Part shown: positions 47,614 to 56,184 of the stretch, one piece after another | Numbering within the stretch: the stretch's first letter is position 1 | Layout: the number at the start of each line of letters is the position of its first letter | Origin: Rickettsiales bacterium | GTDB taxonomy: Bacteria > Pseudomonadota > Alphaproteobacteria > Rickettsiales > Deianiraeaceae | NCBI GenBank assembly: GCA_017444095.1 | Contig: JAFSXM010000001.1 | Span: 39,011-103,010, forward strand | Direction: 5' to 3' | Length of the DNA stretch: 64,000 nucleotides | The notes under the pieces: model-generated | Seen by the model: the letters and a program-made list of their open reading frames with translations, nothing else | The model's database searches: none | Told to the model about the DNA's origin: nothing | Translations under genes and position numbers: made by a program

Positions 47614-48474
47614 TTACCATAACATCGTTCGTGCAAAAGTCAAACACTCAACCTTGCATCGTGGAAAGTGTTGTTTGATGGTTTTTGCCATAGCATTTAA
47701 TGTTCCTCCTGTTGTCATAATGTCGTCAATAATAAGAATGGTTTTACCATTGAAATCAATATAGTCGTTTGTATTTTTGTGTAAATATTTGTCATTTATT
47801 TTAAAACAATGTTTTTTTAACAATCTATCGTGTTGATGTAGAGCTTTTGATGATTGTGTTGTGTTTGTTTTTATGACCAAATCATATAATAAAGGAATGT
47901 CGTGATAATTGCTATGTGCAACTTTACAAAATATTTTTGCTAACTCGCAAGCATGATTAAAACCTTTCAAAAACAGCTTTCTTTTAGTTACTGGAACAAA
48001 ACACACATAATCGGCGGTTTTTAGTTGGTTTTTATACACATCATACATCGCCTTACCAAAAAACCATAAACAGCCGTTAAAAGAATAAAACTTAAAATTT
48101 AACAGCATTTTTCTAATGGCACCTTTATAACAATAACAAGATCTTGCTACATTAAAAACAGGTTTATATTCTTTACAAGACTGGCATTGTTTGTTGTTGT
48201 CTAAAAAATTTTCTTTTTTTATTGGATAACCACATTTTTTACAACACTCATGAGTAATGAGATATTTGTTCGCTTTCTCCTCACAAACATCACAAAAAAA
48301 CATCTGTTTCAACAATACATTGTTATGTTGATAATATTTCTTTTTAAGAACGATGTTAGTATTGGTATCATATAGTATACAATCGCAACACAAACAAACA
48401 TCTGGCACACAGATAGACAAACATAAACAACGAATTCTATATAAAACAGTCAACATGTTTTGTTTAAAATTCAT
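47614..48474 (-). CDS. ComF-family phosphoribosyltransferase-like protein
   Basis: An N-terminal four-cysteine zinc site (FCDVCEEKA.. CCKKCGYPI.. CQSCKEYKP) precedes a phosphoribosyltransferase-like domain with VPVTKRKLFLKGFNHACELAK and ILIIDDIMTTGGTLNAMAKTI, the PRPP loop. This is the ComF/GntX layout. ComF takes part in DNA uptake; other roles are possible. It is 286 residues with a ~40-residue N-terminal extension. Confidence 0.9.
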   Translation of the reverse strand: MNFKQNMLTVLYRIRCLCLSICVPDVCLCCDCILYDTNTNIVLKKKYYQHNNVLLKQMFFCDVCEEKANKYLITHECCKKCGYPIKKENFLDNNKQCQSCKEYKPVFNVARSCYCYKGAIRKMLLNFKFYSFNGCLWFFGKAMYDVYKNQLKTADYVCFVPVTKRKLFLKGFNHACELAKIFCKVAHSNYHDIPLLYDLVIKTNTTQSSKALHQHDRLLKKHCFKINDKYLHKNTNDYIDFNGKTILIIDDIMTTGGTLNAMAKTIKQHFPRCKVECLTFARTMLW

Positions 48475-48535
48475 AGCTAAAACAACACACCATTTAAACC
48501 ATAAATGATGCTAAAAAAAACCAGAATGATGCAAA

Positions 48536-48862
48536 TTAGTTAGTTTTTTGTCTGTCTTTCTTTTTAATGCCTTTGTTTTTACTGTCACCGTGCTTTGGCA
48601 AATATTTTTCTAATCCAGATATTCCGTTTTTTATACACAAACGAGCCACAGTTTCTGTCAATTTTGCACCATTAGATACCCATTTTTCTAGCTTGCCGGC
48701 ATCAATAATAAACCTTTTGTCGTCTTCATGGCTATTTGGATGATAATGACCGATTATATCACAAGCCTTACCATCACGAGATTTTGTATTTTCTAAAACA
48801 ACAACCTTATAGTGTGCATCCTTTTTAGAACCGCCACGAGCCAATCTTACCTTTAACGACAT
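48536..48862 (-). CDS. rpsP: Ribosomal protein bS16
   Basis: S16 is an early 30S assembly protein. The pattern KVRLARGGSKKDAHYKVVVLENTKSRDGKACDIIGHYHPN and WVSNGAKLTETVARL is typical. A Lys-rich C-terminal tail (KGIKKKDRQKTN) extends it to 108 residues. rimM, trmD and rplS do not follow it as they would in most bacteria. Confidence 0.96.
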   Translation of the reverse strand: MSLKVRLARGGSKKDAHYKVVVLENTKSRDGKACDIIGHYHPNSHEDDKRFIIDAGKLEKWVSNGAKLTETVARLCIKNGISGLEKYLPKHGDSKNKGIKKKDRQKTN

Positions 48863-49009
48863 ATTATATATATTTTATTATACCAATAAATAAGCAATTA
48901 GAGTTGTAAATAAATTATTTAGTTGTCAAGAAAAAATACATTACAAACTCTATCAAATCTTACTTGACATTAAAAACATCTGCAATCTCTATCAGATATC
49001 TTTTATTAT

Positions 49010-49453
49010 ATGGCAACGGTTGTAATTTACAATGATGACATTCAAGGAGCACTAAGGGCTTTGAAAAAAGAACAACAAAAAGAAGGCACCTTTAGATACA
49101 TTAAAGCTAAAAAAACTTTTAAAACAAGACACGAAAAATACATTGAAAGAATGTCAGAAATTATTCGTCGCAAAATTAAAGACTGGAACGAAAAATTGTT
49201 TAGTAATTTTTACAACAAAACTACTGCAAAAACAGCACAGCCATTTGTGTTTCGTATAAGTGGATATTTAGTAAAGATATTTAATAGTGGCAAAGTATTG
49301 GTTTTTTTACACAATAAAAAAATTAATGAACTATCTTTTGAAGATGTAGATTTTGACAACCCAGATGTGTTGTCTGGTAAAATTGCAACAGCAACAACAT
49401 CTAATAAAACAAACCAAACTGAAACTAAAAAACCACAAGACGAACAACTATAA
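49010..49453 (+). CDS. rpsU: Ribosomal protein bS21 with long C-terminal extension
   Basis: Residues 1-65 match S21: VVIYNDDIQGALRALKKEQQKEGTFRYIKAKKTFKTRHEKYIERMSEIIRRK. S21 proteins usually have 55-75 residues, but this one has 147. The extra half holds a predicted strand region (PFVFRISGYLVKIFNSGKVLVFLHNKKIN) and an acidic then Thr/Asn-rich tail. S21 lies next to the 3' end of 16S rRNA and the anti-Shine-Dalgarno. The extension has no match I recognise. Confidence 0.8.
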   Translation: MATVVIYNDDIQGALRALKKEQQKEGTFRYIKAKKTFKTRHEKYIERMSEIIRRKIKDWNEKLFSNFYNKTTAKTAQPFVFRISGYLVKIFNSGKVLVFLHNKKINELSFEDVDFDNPDVLSGKIATATTSNKTNQTETKKPQDEQL

Positions 49454-49475
49454 CAATTGGTTGTTTTTTTGTAAT

Positions 49476-50051
49476 ATGATGCACCAAAAAATTAGAGTGT
49501 TTTTTGAGTTTAGGGTTCCGTTGTTTTCATATTTAATTCTATCAGCAGTAATTGTTTGTTTGTATTTTTCTAATTTCACACCACAACCGCTAACCACAAT
49601 AAAATCACAAATTGGCGGTATTGTTGTTTTTATGGGTTTTTTACTGCGTTTGTTTATCACATCAACATCAATACATTTTAATGGAAAAAAAATTACCGGC
49701 ATATATGCTTTATGTCGCCAACCTTTGTTGTTGTCTCAGTTTATTATTTTTGTTGGTTTTAACATTATTGTGTTAAATATGTTTTTTGTTGTGTTATCGT
49801 TATTAACATTTTTAACAAACGACTATGTGTTTGCAAAAAAATACGATAAAATACTATCTTATTATAACAAACATACATGGAATAACTATGCAAAACAAAC
49901 CAATTTTATCATCCCTACTTTATCAAATATAACAAATATATTAACACCATTGGTTTTTAATGTAAAAAAAACAAACAAAAACCAAAACACACCAATTTTT
50001 CTTTCTATATATATCTTGTTAATAGAGATAGCAACCGTAAGCTGTCTTTAA
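49476..50051 (+). CDS. Isoprenylcysteine methyltransferase/PEMT-like membrane protein, degenerate
   Basis: This is a ~190-residue polytopic membrane protein with the outline of the ICMT/PEMT family: GIYALCRQPLLLSQFIIFVGFN in place of GxYxxxRHPxYxG, and YVFAKKYDKILSYYNKHTWNNY in place of the EExxL...G..Y..Y block. The family's His (RHP) is Gln and the Glu pair is absent, so methyltransferase activity is doubtful. Assignment is by pattern only. ATG 49476 or 49479 is used since earlier in-frame starts lie within rpsU. Confidence 0.45.
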   Translation: MMHQKIRVFFEFRVPLFSYLILSAVIVCLYFSNFTPQPLTTIKSQIGGIVVFMGFLLRLFITSTSIHFNGKKITGIYALCRQPLLLSQFIIFVGFNIIVLNMFFVVLSLLTFLTNDYVFAKKYDKILSYYNKHTWNNYAKQTNFIIPTLSNITNILTPLVFNVKKTNKNQNTPIFLSIYILLIEIATVSCL

Positions 50052-50232
50052 TTGTGTGTTATATAAACAACTTTAACCAATCTTGTAAAGATTCACTTTG
50101 ACATTTTTACCACAAAATACAATAATTATATTCCAAAAAACAACAGTGTTTTATTGTTAAATAATAAAAAAAAATCGCAATATTTTATGAAAAAATTTCA
50201 TTGTTTTTAACAATAATTTAAAAACACAAAAC

Positions 50233-51474
50233 TCAACTGGCGTTATTTATTTCTTCAAGTTTTTTTTTTAACACAATAACGTCAGAAGGAGTAACTCCGG
50301 CACCTTTTGCTATTCTGTTAATTCTACAAACATTTAACCCACACATACACAACCTTTCTTCTTTTGTCATACTTTGTATAATAGCAATCCATTTTTTTAC
50401 CAACATATAACTCTCTGTTGTCATTTTAACACTACCGACAACAATATTATTAGAATAAAGCGATTTAAATTTACTAAACAAATTTTTTTTTATCAAAAAA
50501 GAAAATTGTTTTTGTAAAAAATCATAATTCAACTTTGTTTGTGTTTGTTGTTTGTAAAGCCCGTTAATTGTTTGTTTTTGTGTAAATAAAATATCACCAA
50601 AAACACATGTTTTAAAAAAAAAATCATCAATAAATTTTTCATCAAAAAAACATATATCATCAACCTTCTCACCTTTGGTAACAAAATATATTGGTATACT
50701 ATTTTTTGCCGTTTTAACTGAAAAAAACACACCACCTTTTTTATCTGTTTCTGTTTTTGATACAACAACACCGGTTGGTTTAACAATTTTATAAAACAAT
50801 TTAATAACACTAACAGCATTTTGTCCTAAAGTTCCATCTACAACTAACATTTTTTCATCAAAACAAATGTTTTTTATCAAACTAATTAAAGCATTAACGT
50901 TTGTTTTATTTTTTGGATTTAAACCCGCCGTATCAACCAACAACACATCTGCTGTTTTATGTTGTATAATTTGTTGAATTTTTTGTAAACCATATTCAAC
51001 ATCGTTAAACGGTAAATATTTAACACCAATCTGTGCACACAAATCTTTCAACTGCTCTTTGCCGGTTGGTCTTTGGTTATCAAAAGATACACACATTACT
51101 GATTTATAACATTTTTTATTTAAATAATTAGCAAATTTTGCAACAAAACTTGTTTTTCCAACACCATTTAACCCAAAAACACCAACAACATTTGTTTTGT
51201 CTGGTTTTAGTTCTATTTGTTTTATATTTCTTTTAAATGAATTAAGTATATATTTTTTTATCAAATTTGTAAAAGTTTTTGTATATTTTTTGTCGTCATT
51301 TTTAAAACCGTTAATATAATATTCTATTTTATTGACCAATTTTTGCGTATACCGGTAAGGAACATCGGCTTCAATAAATACATCAAAAACAGCATTCTTT
51401 AATTCATTTTTTTTTTTGTTTGTTATATAATTATTAAGTTTGTGATTTAATTGAAAAAATGTGTTTTTCAACAT
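50233..51474 (-). CDS. ffh: Signal recognition particle protein Ffh
   Basis: Ffh binds signal sequences and 4.5S RNA for membrane targeting. The GTPase domain carries GLNGVGKTSFVAKFANYL (G1), SFDNQRPTGKEQL, VDTAGL (G3), GQNAV, and SKTETDKKGG (G4). The C-terminal M domain ends in IIQSMTKEERL..CRINRIAKGAGVTPSDV, which distinguishes Ffh from FtsY. It is unusually divergent: G4 is normally TKxD but reads SKTE, and DTAGR reads DTAGL. At 414 residues it is slightly short. Confidence 0.85.
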   Translation of the reverse strand: MLKNTFFQLNHKLNNYITNKKKNELKNAVFDVFIEADVPYRYTQKLVNKIEYYINGFKNDDKKYTKTFTNLIKKYILNSFKRNIKQIELKPDKTNVVGVFGLNGVGKTSFVAKFANYLNKKCYKSVMCVSFDNQRPTGKEQLKDLCAQIGVKYLPFNDVEYGLQKIQQIIQHKTADVLLVDTAGLNPKNKTNVNALISLIKNICFDEKMLVVDGTLGQNAVSVIKLFYKIVKPTGVVVSKTETDKKGGVFFSVKTAKNSIPIYFVTKGEKVDDICFFDEKFIDDFFFKTCVFGDILFTQKQTINGLYKQQTQTKLNYDFLQKQFSFLIKKNLFSKFKSLYSNNIVVGSVKMTTESYMLVKKWIAIIQSMTKEERLCMCGLNVCRINRIAKGAGVTPSDVIVLKKKLEEINNAS

Positions 51475-51572
51475 AATAAACAACTTTATGTTTAGTATTT
51501 CTAACTTTTTTTTAAAATCAAGAAAACAAAATTACAAAATACTATGATAACAAAAAATATAAACCTATATTA

Positions 51573-52646
51573 TTGCCATATCCAAATATAGATTTAGAGA
51601 CAAAGAATATATTAAAGAAAACAATATTAACGGCTGGTGCGATTAAAGAATTAAAAGGTGTAGCAAGAAATACAATACCAAATCAACAAATTCTTATTAG
51701 TTTCTTTGCTTTATCAGAAGCCAAAACTTCATCTGAAATAGAAAATATACACACAACAACAGAAGAGTTGATTGGCTTAACAAATGAAACTGAAAATAGT
51801 AAAAACATAAAAGAAGTTTTACATTATAAAGATGCTATTGTAGAAATTTTTAATACAATCAAAGAACGGAGTAAAAATAAGAAAAACAATATGTTTATTA
51901 GCGAAAACGAAATTATAGATATTAACACGATTATAAGAAAACATAATGAAGGTTATAGAAATATTAAAGGAACAATTATTGCAAATTACAAAACAAATAA
52001 AGTTTTACATATACCACCACAAAACAACAATGACATTAAAAAATATATATCTAATTTAGTTGACCACATAAATACAAAAGATGAAATTGACCTTTTAATT
52101 AAAATGGCAATAATACATTATCAATTTGAGACAATACATCCTTTCACTGATGGAAATAGAAGAACAGGAAGAATTTTAAATATATTATACTTAATTTTAT
52201 CAAATTATCTTGATTTTCCTTGTTTATATTTAAGTAGTTATATTGTAAAAAACAAAAATAGATATTATGAATTATTACAAGAAACCAGAATAACACAAAA
52301 TTTTGAACCTTTTATCTTGTATATACTTGATGGTATAGAAAAAACGGCAAATAATACTATTAAAACAATTAAGAATATTAAAAGAGATATGGATGCAATC
52401 AAAAGAAAATTAAGAAAAGAATGTAGTTTTTATTCAAAAGATTTATTAGAGTTTATTTTTTCAAAACCATATACTACAATAGAGGATGTGAAAAGAAAAA
52501 TTAACATTAAAGATAAAAGAACGGCAAGTAAATATCTTGATAAATTAGTTGGATTGAAAATTTTATCAATAGATAAAAAACAAGGTGCAGAAAGCAAATA
52601 TTATAATACACATTTAATAACCATTTTAAAAAACAGCATTAAATAA
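51573..52646 (+). CDS. Fic-domain protein
   Basis: Fic enzymes transfer AMP or similar groups to proteins. The Fic motif reads HPFTDGNRRTGR (about residues 189-200), close to HPFxDGNGRxxR but with Arg for the second Gly. An N-terminal inhibitory helix with the (S/T)xxxE(G/N) motif is present as SSEIEN near residue 53, so it is a class II Fic. A C-terminal winged helix (TTIEDVKRKINIKDKRTASKYLDKLVGL) follows. Family members usually start ~20 residues earlier; the upstream frame is open but lacks ATG, so TTG 51573 or ATT 51531 must serve. Confidence 0.85.
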   Translation: MPYPNIDLETKNILKKTILTAGAIKELKGVARNTIPNQQILISFFALSEAKTSSEIENIHTTTEELIGLTNETENSKNIKEVLHYKDAIVEIFNTIKERSKNKKNNMFISENEIIDINTIIRKHNEGYRNIKGTIIANYKTNKVLHIPPQNNNDIKKYISNLVDHINTKDEIDLLIKMAIIHYQFETIHPFTDGNRRTGRILNILYLILSNYLDFPCLYLSSYIVKNKNRYYELLQETRITQNFEPFILYILDGIEKTANNTIKTIKNIKRDMDAIKRKLRKECSFYSKDLLEFIFSKPYTTIEDVKRKINIKDKRTASKYLDKLVGLKILSIDKKQGAESKYYNTHLITILKNSIK

Positions 52647-52681
52647 AACTTATACATTTTTTTTACTTTTATGTATAAGTT
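52647..52681. terminator. Inverted repeat, possible bidirectional terminator
   Basis: AACTTATACAT at 52647-52657 and ATGTATAAGTT at 52671-52681 form an 11-bp stem with a T-rich loop, right after the Fic stop and overlapping the end of the transposase remnant. It could also be an element end. Confidence 0.4.
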
Positions 52682-53632
52682 ATGTTATTTTCTCAAAACA
52701 AACTTTCCTTTCTTTAATATCCAAAACTCTATAATAAGAATTGATTTGTAATAACTGATTACATGTGTCCATTCTATCTCTAAACTCTCTAAAATAATCA
52801 ACATAATTATCCAAATATTTCGTAGCAACACCATTGAAACGAAACATAGATTGTTTTAGTTTAGAGTGGAAGTTATTTATATTACTTAAATGATAAACCT
52901 TGCTTTGTGCTTTTCCAAATTTCAGTTATTTTATTTTAATGTCTTTCAAAATCTTATAACTCTTATCTCCATCGGTTATAAGTATTGAATTATCTTTTAT
53001 TCTATACTGTAATATAACAACTTGTTTTTTATTTACTTTTCCATATCCAACAGGTTTATTAAAAGAGCGTTTGTTTCTATCTAATGCCATTAATACACAA
53101 CTTTATTATGTGATAATCCAACAATTCTATTTTCACTACTAAAACCTCTTTTTCTTGATTTTCTATTAGTAATATTCTTATTTCCTTTTTGACTTTCATT
53201 AAAGTAAGTTTTATCTGCCTCAACAATACCATCAAGCTTATCGTGATTATCAAAGTTTTTCATAACCTCTAATATTTTATGTCTCCAATAGAAAGCAGTA
53301 GGTAATGATATTTTATTATCCATTTTTTCAACTATTTTTCTCAATGATAAACCTTGGCTAAATAATTCAATATATTCTCTCCATAATGCTATATTCTTTT
53401 TAGAATAGTAAAATATAGTATTTGTTCTTATTGTATGTGTCTTTTTACATTTTCTACATATAAATTGAGGTAAATTTTTATGTGCTGTTCCGTTTTTGTT
53501 TATTTTTGTAGATTGACAATGAGGACATTTAAAATTATTACTTAACTTTAATAAATCCCCATCATTTTTAACTTTCTTTTTCTCATTTAATAATAATTGT
53601 ATTAAATTATCTTTATCTTCTTCACTCATCAT
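52680..53632 (-). pseudogene. IS1595-family transposase, disrupted
   Basis: The 5' part (53632 to about 53090) encodes the zinc-finger N-terminus (CPHCQSTKINKNG..CRKCKKTHTIRTNTIF) and the start of the catalytic domain (GIVEADKTYFNESQKG). A frameshift near 53090 and a stop near 52926 break the frame; downstream pieces hold ILITDGDKSYKIL and YHLSNINNFHSKLKQSMFRFNGVATKYLDNY, typical of IS1595/ISXO2 enzymes. The element is thus dead. A 14-base tandem duplication overlaps its start. Confidence 0.85.
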
Positions 53633-53652
53633 TTTTAACTCATCATTTTTAA
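53625..53652. repeat. 14-base tandem duplication at transposase start
   Basis: CTCATCATTTTTAA occurs twice in direct succession, covering the transposase start codons on the minus strand. The unit is not a multiple of three, so only one copy is in frame. Confidence 0.75.
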
Positions 53653-53809
53653 CATTTCTTGTATTTCTTCTAATCTTAGTATATGTTTTACACCATATTA
53701 TATGGTATAATTTAGTTAAAAGTCAATACTTTTTTTTAACATAGTATTACAAAAAAATATATATAAAATATTAATTGAAAATAACATTAACAAAATAAGA
53801 CAAAAAAAT

Positions 53810-54649
53810 ATGCAAAACATAACAATAGCAACTTGGAATATAAATTCCATTAGAATAAGATTAGATTTGTTAAAAAATCTACTCAAAAACAACAACATAG
53901 ATATACTTTTGTTACAAGAAACAAAATGCCAAGATTTTGACTTTCCTGTTCCTCAAATATCTTCTTTTGGTTATAATTGTGTTTTTACAGGACAAAAATC
54001 ATACAATGGAGTGGCTGTTTTATCAAAAACTCCAATAGAGTTAGAGTTAACAGAGTTGCCTTTATATGGTTGTCAAGATATAGACAACGAAAAACGATAT
54101 ATTGAATGCATTACAACAATAAATAAAAAAATCATCCGTATTGCAAGTGTTTATGTTCCAATGGGTGGTTCTGTTTTACAACCAAACCAAACACTTGAAG
54201 AAAGTGAAAGGTTTTTGTATAAAATTAATTTTTACAAAAGAATACAACAAAGAATAAATGATATAAAAAATCAAACAAACAATTTTACATATGAATTTGT
54301 TGTTTTTGGTGGTGATTTTAATGTAGCACAAGAAGAAATAGATTTATCGCATCCAAAACAAAACGAAGGTGGTGTTGGTTTTCATATTCAAGAAAGAAAT
54401 TGTTTAAGAGATATAAAAAAATGTGGTTTAGATGATGTTTTTAGAAAAATACATCCAGATAAACAGCAGTTTACTTGGTGGGATTACAGAACAAAAGCTT
54501 TTGATAGAAATATTGGTTGGAGGTTAGATTACTTACTATGTTCACAAAATGTAATAAATTCTGCGATAAATTGTTTTGTAGATTTAAAAACTCGTTCTCA
54601 ACAAAAAACATCAGACCATGCACCACTAATTGTAGAATTTAATATTTAG
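53810..54649 (+). CDS. xth: Exonuclease III / AP endonuclease
   Basis: This enzyme cuts at abasic sites and removes 3' blocks during base-excision repair. The fold's motifs are intact: TWNINSIRIRL, QETKCQD, the VFGGDFNVA metal site, the WWDYRTKAFDRNIGWRLDYLL segment and the terminal SDHAPL histidine. At 279 residues length is normal. Confidence 0.94.
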   Translation: MQNITIATWNINSIRIRLDLLKNLLKNNNIDILLLQETKCQDFDFPVPQISSFGYNCVFTGQKSYNGVAVLSKTPIELELTELPLYGCQDIDNEKRYIECITTINKKIIRIASVYVPMGGSVLQPNQTLEESERFLYKINFYKRIQQRINDIKNQTNNFTYEFVVFGGDFNVAQEEIDLSHPKQNEGGVGFHIQERNCLRDIKKCGLDDVFRKIHPDKQQFTWWDYRTKAFDRNIGWRLDYLLCSQNVINSAINCFVDLKTRSQQKTSDHAPLIVEFNI

Positions 54650-54888
54650 TGTTTAAAAAATAAAACAACTTATTTGTTTTTATAAAAAAAATCAACATTA
54701 AATCAAAAACAACAACATTACAAAATAATACTTTTAAAAATGTTTTGCAAAACTTTTCAACATTTTTAACAAAATTAACAGTGTTTATTTTATTAAAAAA
54801 TAAAACTAATAATTTTATTTATTTAATATTTTCACAAAACATTACCAAAAGTAGACAAAATAAAAATGTCTGTAAAAGATGTAAAAAT

Positions 54889-55446
54889 TTATTTAGATAA
54901 ATTGTCAAAATGAGGGTAAATAAAATCAAATTGATGAGAATATCTTAATTGTTTTTTATTATCATTCATTAAATTAAAAATCTCTTCTTTGGAGAAGAGT
55001 TTTTTTTCAGTTATGTAAAGATTGTTGTTTTCTTTTTCTTGTAATATTTTACATTTATACAAGCGAAAACTATTTTTAAATTCAGTTATAAAATCTTCAA
55101 TCGAAACAATATATCCAGTTTCTTCAAATGTTTCTCTGTATGCTGTTTGAAAAGCTAATTCTCCATTTATTTTATCTCTTCCACCTGGAAAACCCCATTT
55201 GCCTGTAAATTTATGTTTTACTAATAAAAGTTTTCCATCTTTAAAAATAGCACATCCAGCATTTGTTTTTCTTTGTGTTAAGCATCCTTTACAAGATAAG
55301 TTTATGTGTAAATATGATGTTAAAAAATCGTTATTTTGATTTGTATTTGATGTGAATAAACCAGCAAATGATTTGTTTATAAAAACAACAAAACTGAATA
55401 TTAAAATTGTTAATATTAGAAAGAATACTGGTATTTTTTTAGGCAT
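54889..55446 (-). CDS. Membrane-anchored Nudix hydrolase
   Basis: A hydrophobic N-terminal segment (about residues 6-25) precedes the Nudix domain. The Nudix box reads GGRDKINGELAFQTAYRETFEETGY, with the E-x7-RExxEExG core intact and one extra residue before the first Glu. Nudix enzymes hydrolyse nucleoside diphosphate derivatives; substrate is unknown. The start at 55446 avoids overlap with the initiator tRNA; a start at 55494 would lie inside that tRNA. Confidence 0.8.
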   Translation of the reverse strand: MPKKIPVFFLILTILIFSFVVFINKSFAGLFTSNTNQNNDFLTSYLHINLSCKGCLTQRKTNAGCAIFKDGKLLLVKHKFTGKWGFPGGRDKINGELAFQTAYRETFEETGYIVSIEDFITEFKNSFRLYKCKILQEKENNNLYITEKKLFSKEEIFNLMNDNKKQLRYSHQFDFIYPHFDNLSK

Positions 55447-55470
55447 AAAAAATATCAAAAAAAAACAATG

Positions 55471-55544
<74 letters not shown>

Positions 55545-55879
55545 TTAGCAATTTTTATATTAAAATAATGATATTTTAAAATCAAGGTGTTTTGGTTTTT
55601 ATATGTTTTATTTGTAAAAAAAAAACTAATTATGTGTTAAACTGATTGTTATTTTAATAATAAATATTTTGTGTGTTGATGGGGTAAAAAGGTGTTTATG
55701 ATAAATACTTATTAAGTGCTGTTTTGATAAAAAAGAAAAAGCAAAACATTATTACGGCTGTTGTTGGGTTGATGAAAAAAAAGTTTTTTCAATACATGGT
55801 AAGTAAAGTGATTTATGTAATTTAGTTATTTGGTTTTTTTCTTGAAAATAATAAAAACAACTTTTGTGTAATAAAATAT
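55545..55879. other. Intergenic stretch, 335 bases
   Basis: This very AT-rich gap lies between tRNA-fMet and tRNA-Arg on opposite strands. I see no open frame with family features, no hairpin with a T-run and no repeat. Confidence 0.5.
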
Positions 55880-55953
55880 GCACTCGTAGCTCAGCTGGAT
55901 AGAGCAACTGCCTTCTAAGCCGTAGGTCATGCGTTCGAATCGCATCGAGTGCA
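55880..55953 (+). tRNA. tRNA-Arg (TCT)
   Basis: This 74-base tRNA has a perfect GCACTCG/CGAGTGC acceptor stem, D-arm GCTC/GAGC, and anticodon TCT in CTTCTAA. The anticodon stem ACTGC/GCCGT has one T-C mismatch (29:41). CCA is not encoded. It decodes AGA. Confidence 0.9.
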
Positions 55954-55989
55954 CTTTGTTTTGTAAAAACAAAAACAAAAACACAAGAA

Positions 55990-56076
55990 GCCCTTGTGGT
56001 GGAATTGGCAGACACGGCAGACTCAAAATCTGCTATTCGCGAGAATGTGAGGGTTCAAGTCCCTCCGAGGGCACCA
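55990..56076 (+). tRNA. tRNA-Leu (CAA)
   Basis: This class II tRNA of 87 bases has acceptor GCCCTTG/CGAGGGC, anticodon stem GCAGA/TCTGC with anticodon CAA, and a long variable arm. The 3' CCA is encoded. It decodes TTG. Confidence 0.93.
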
Positions 56077-56184
56077 TATTTTTTATTATATTGTTTACAA
56101 AAACAACAACAATAAACAGATAGTTTAATAAAGTGTATTTAATAATAATTGAAAATTAAAATGTAATTCAAATTAGTTTTTTTA

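Noticed and set aside
50233..51474. FtsY instead of Ffh
   Set aside because: The C-terminal M domain with SMTKEER and RINRIAKGAG is specific to Ffh; FtsY ends after the GTPase domain.
53090..53632. An apparently intact 180-codon zinc-finger protein on the minus strand
   Set aside because: The remaining catalytic domain of an IS1595 transposase continues in other frames to 52680, so this is the front of a disrupted transposase.
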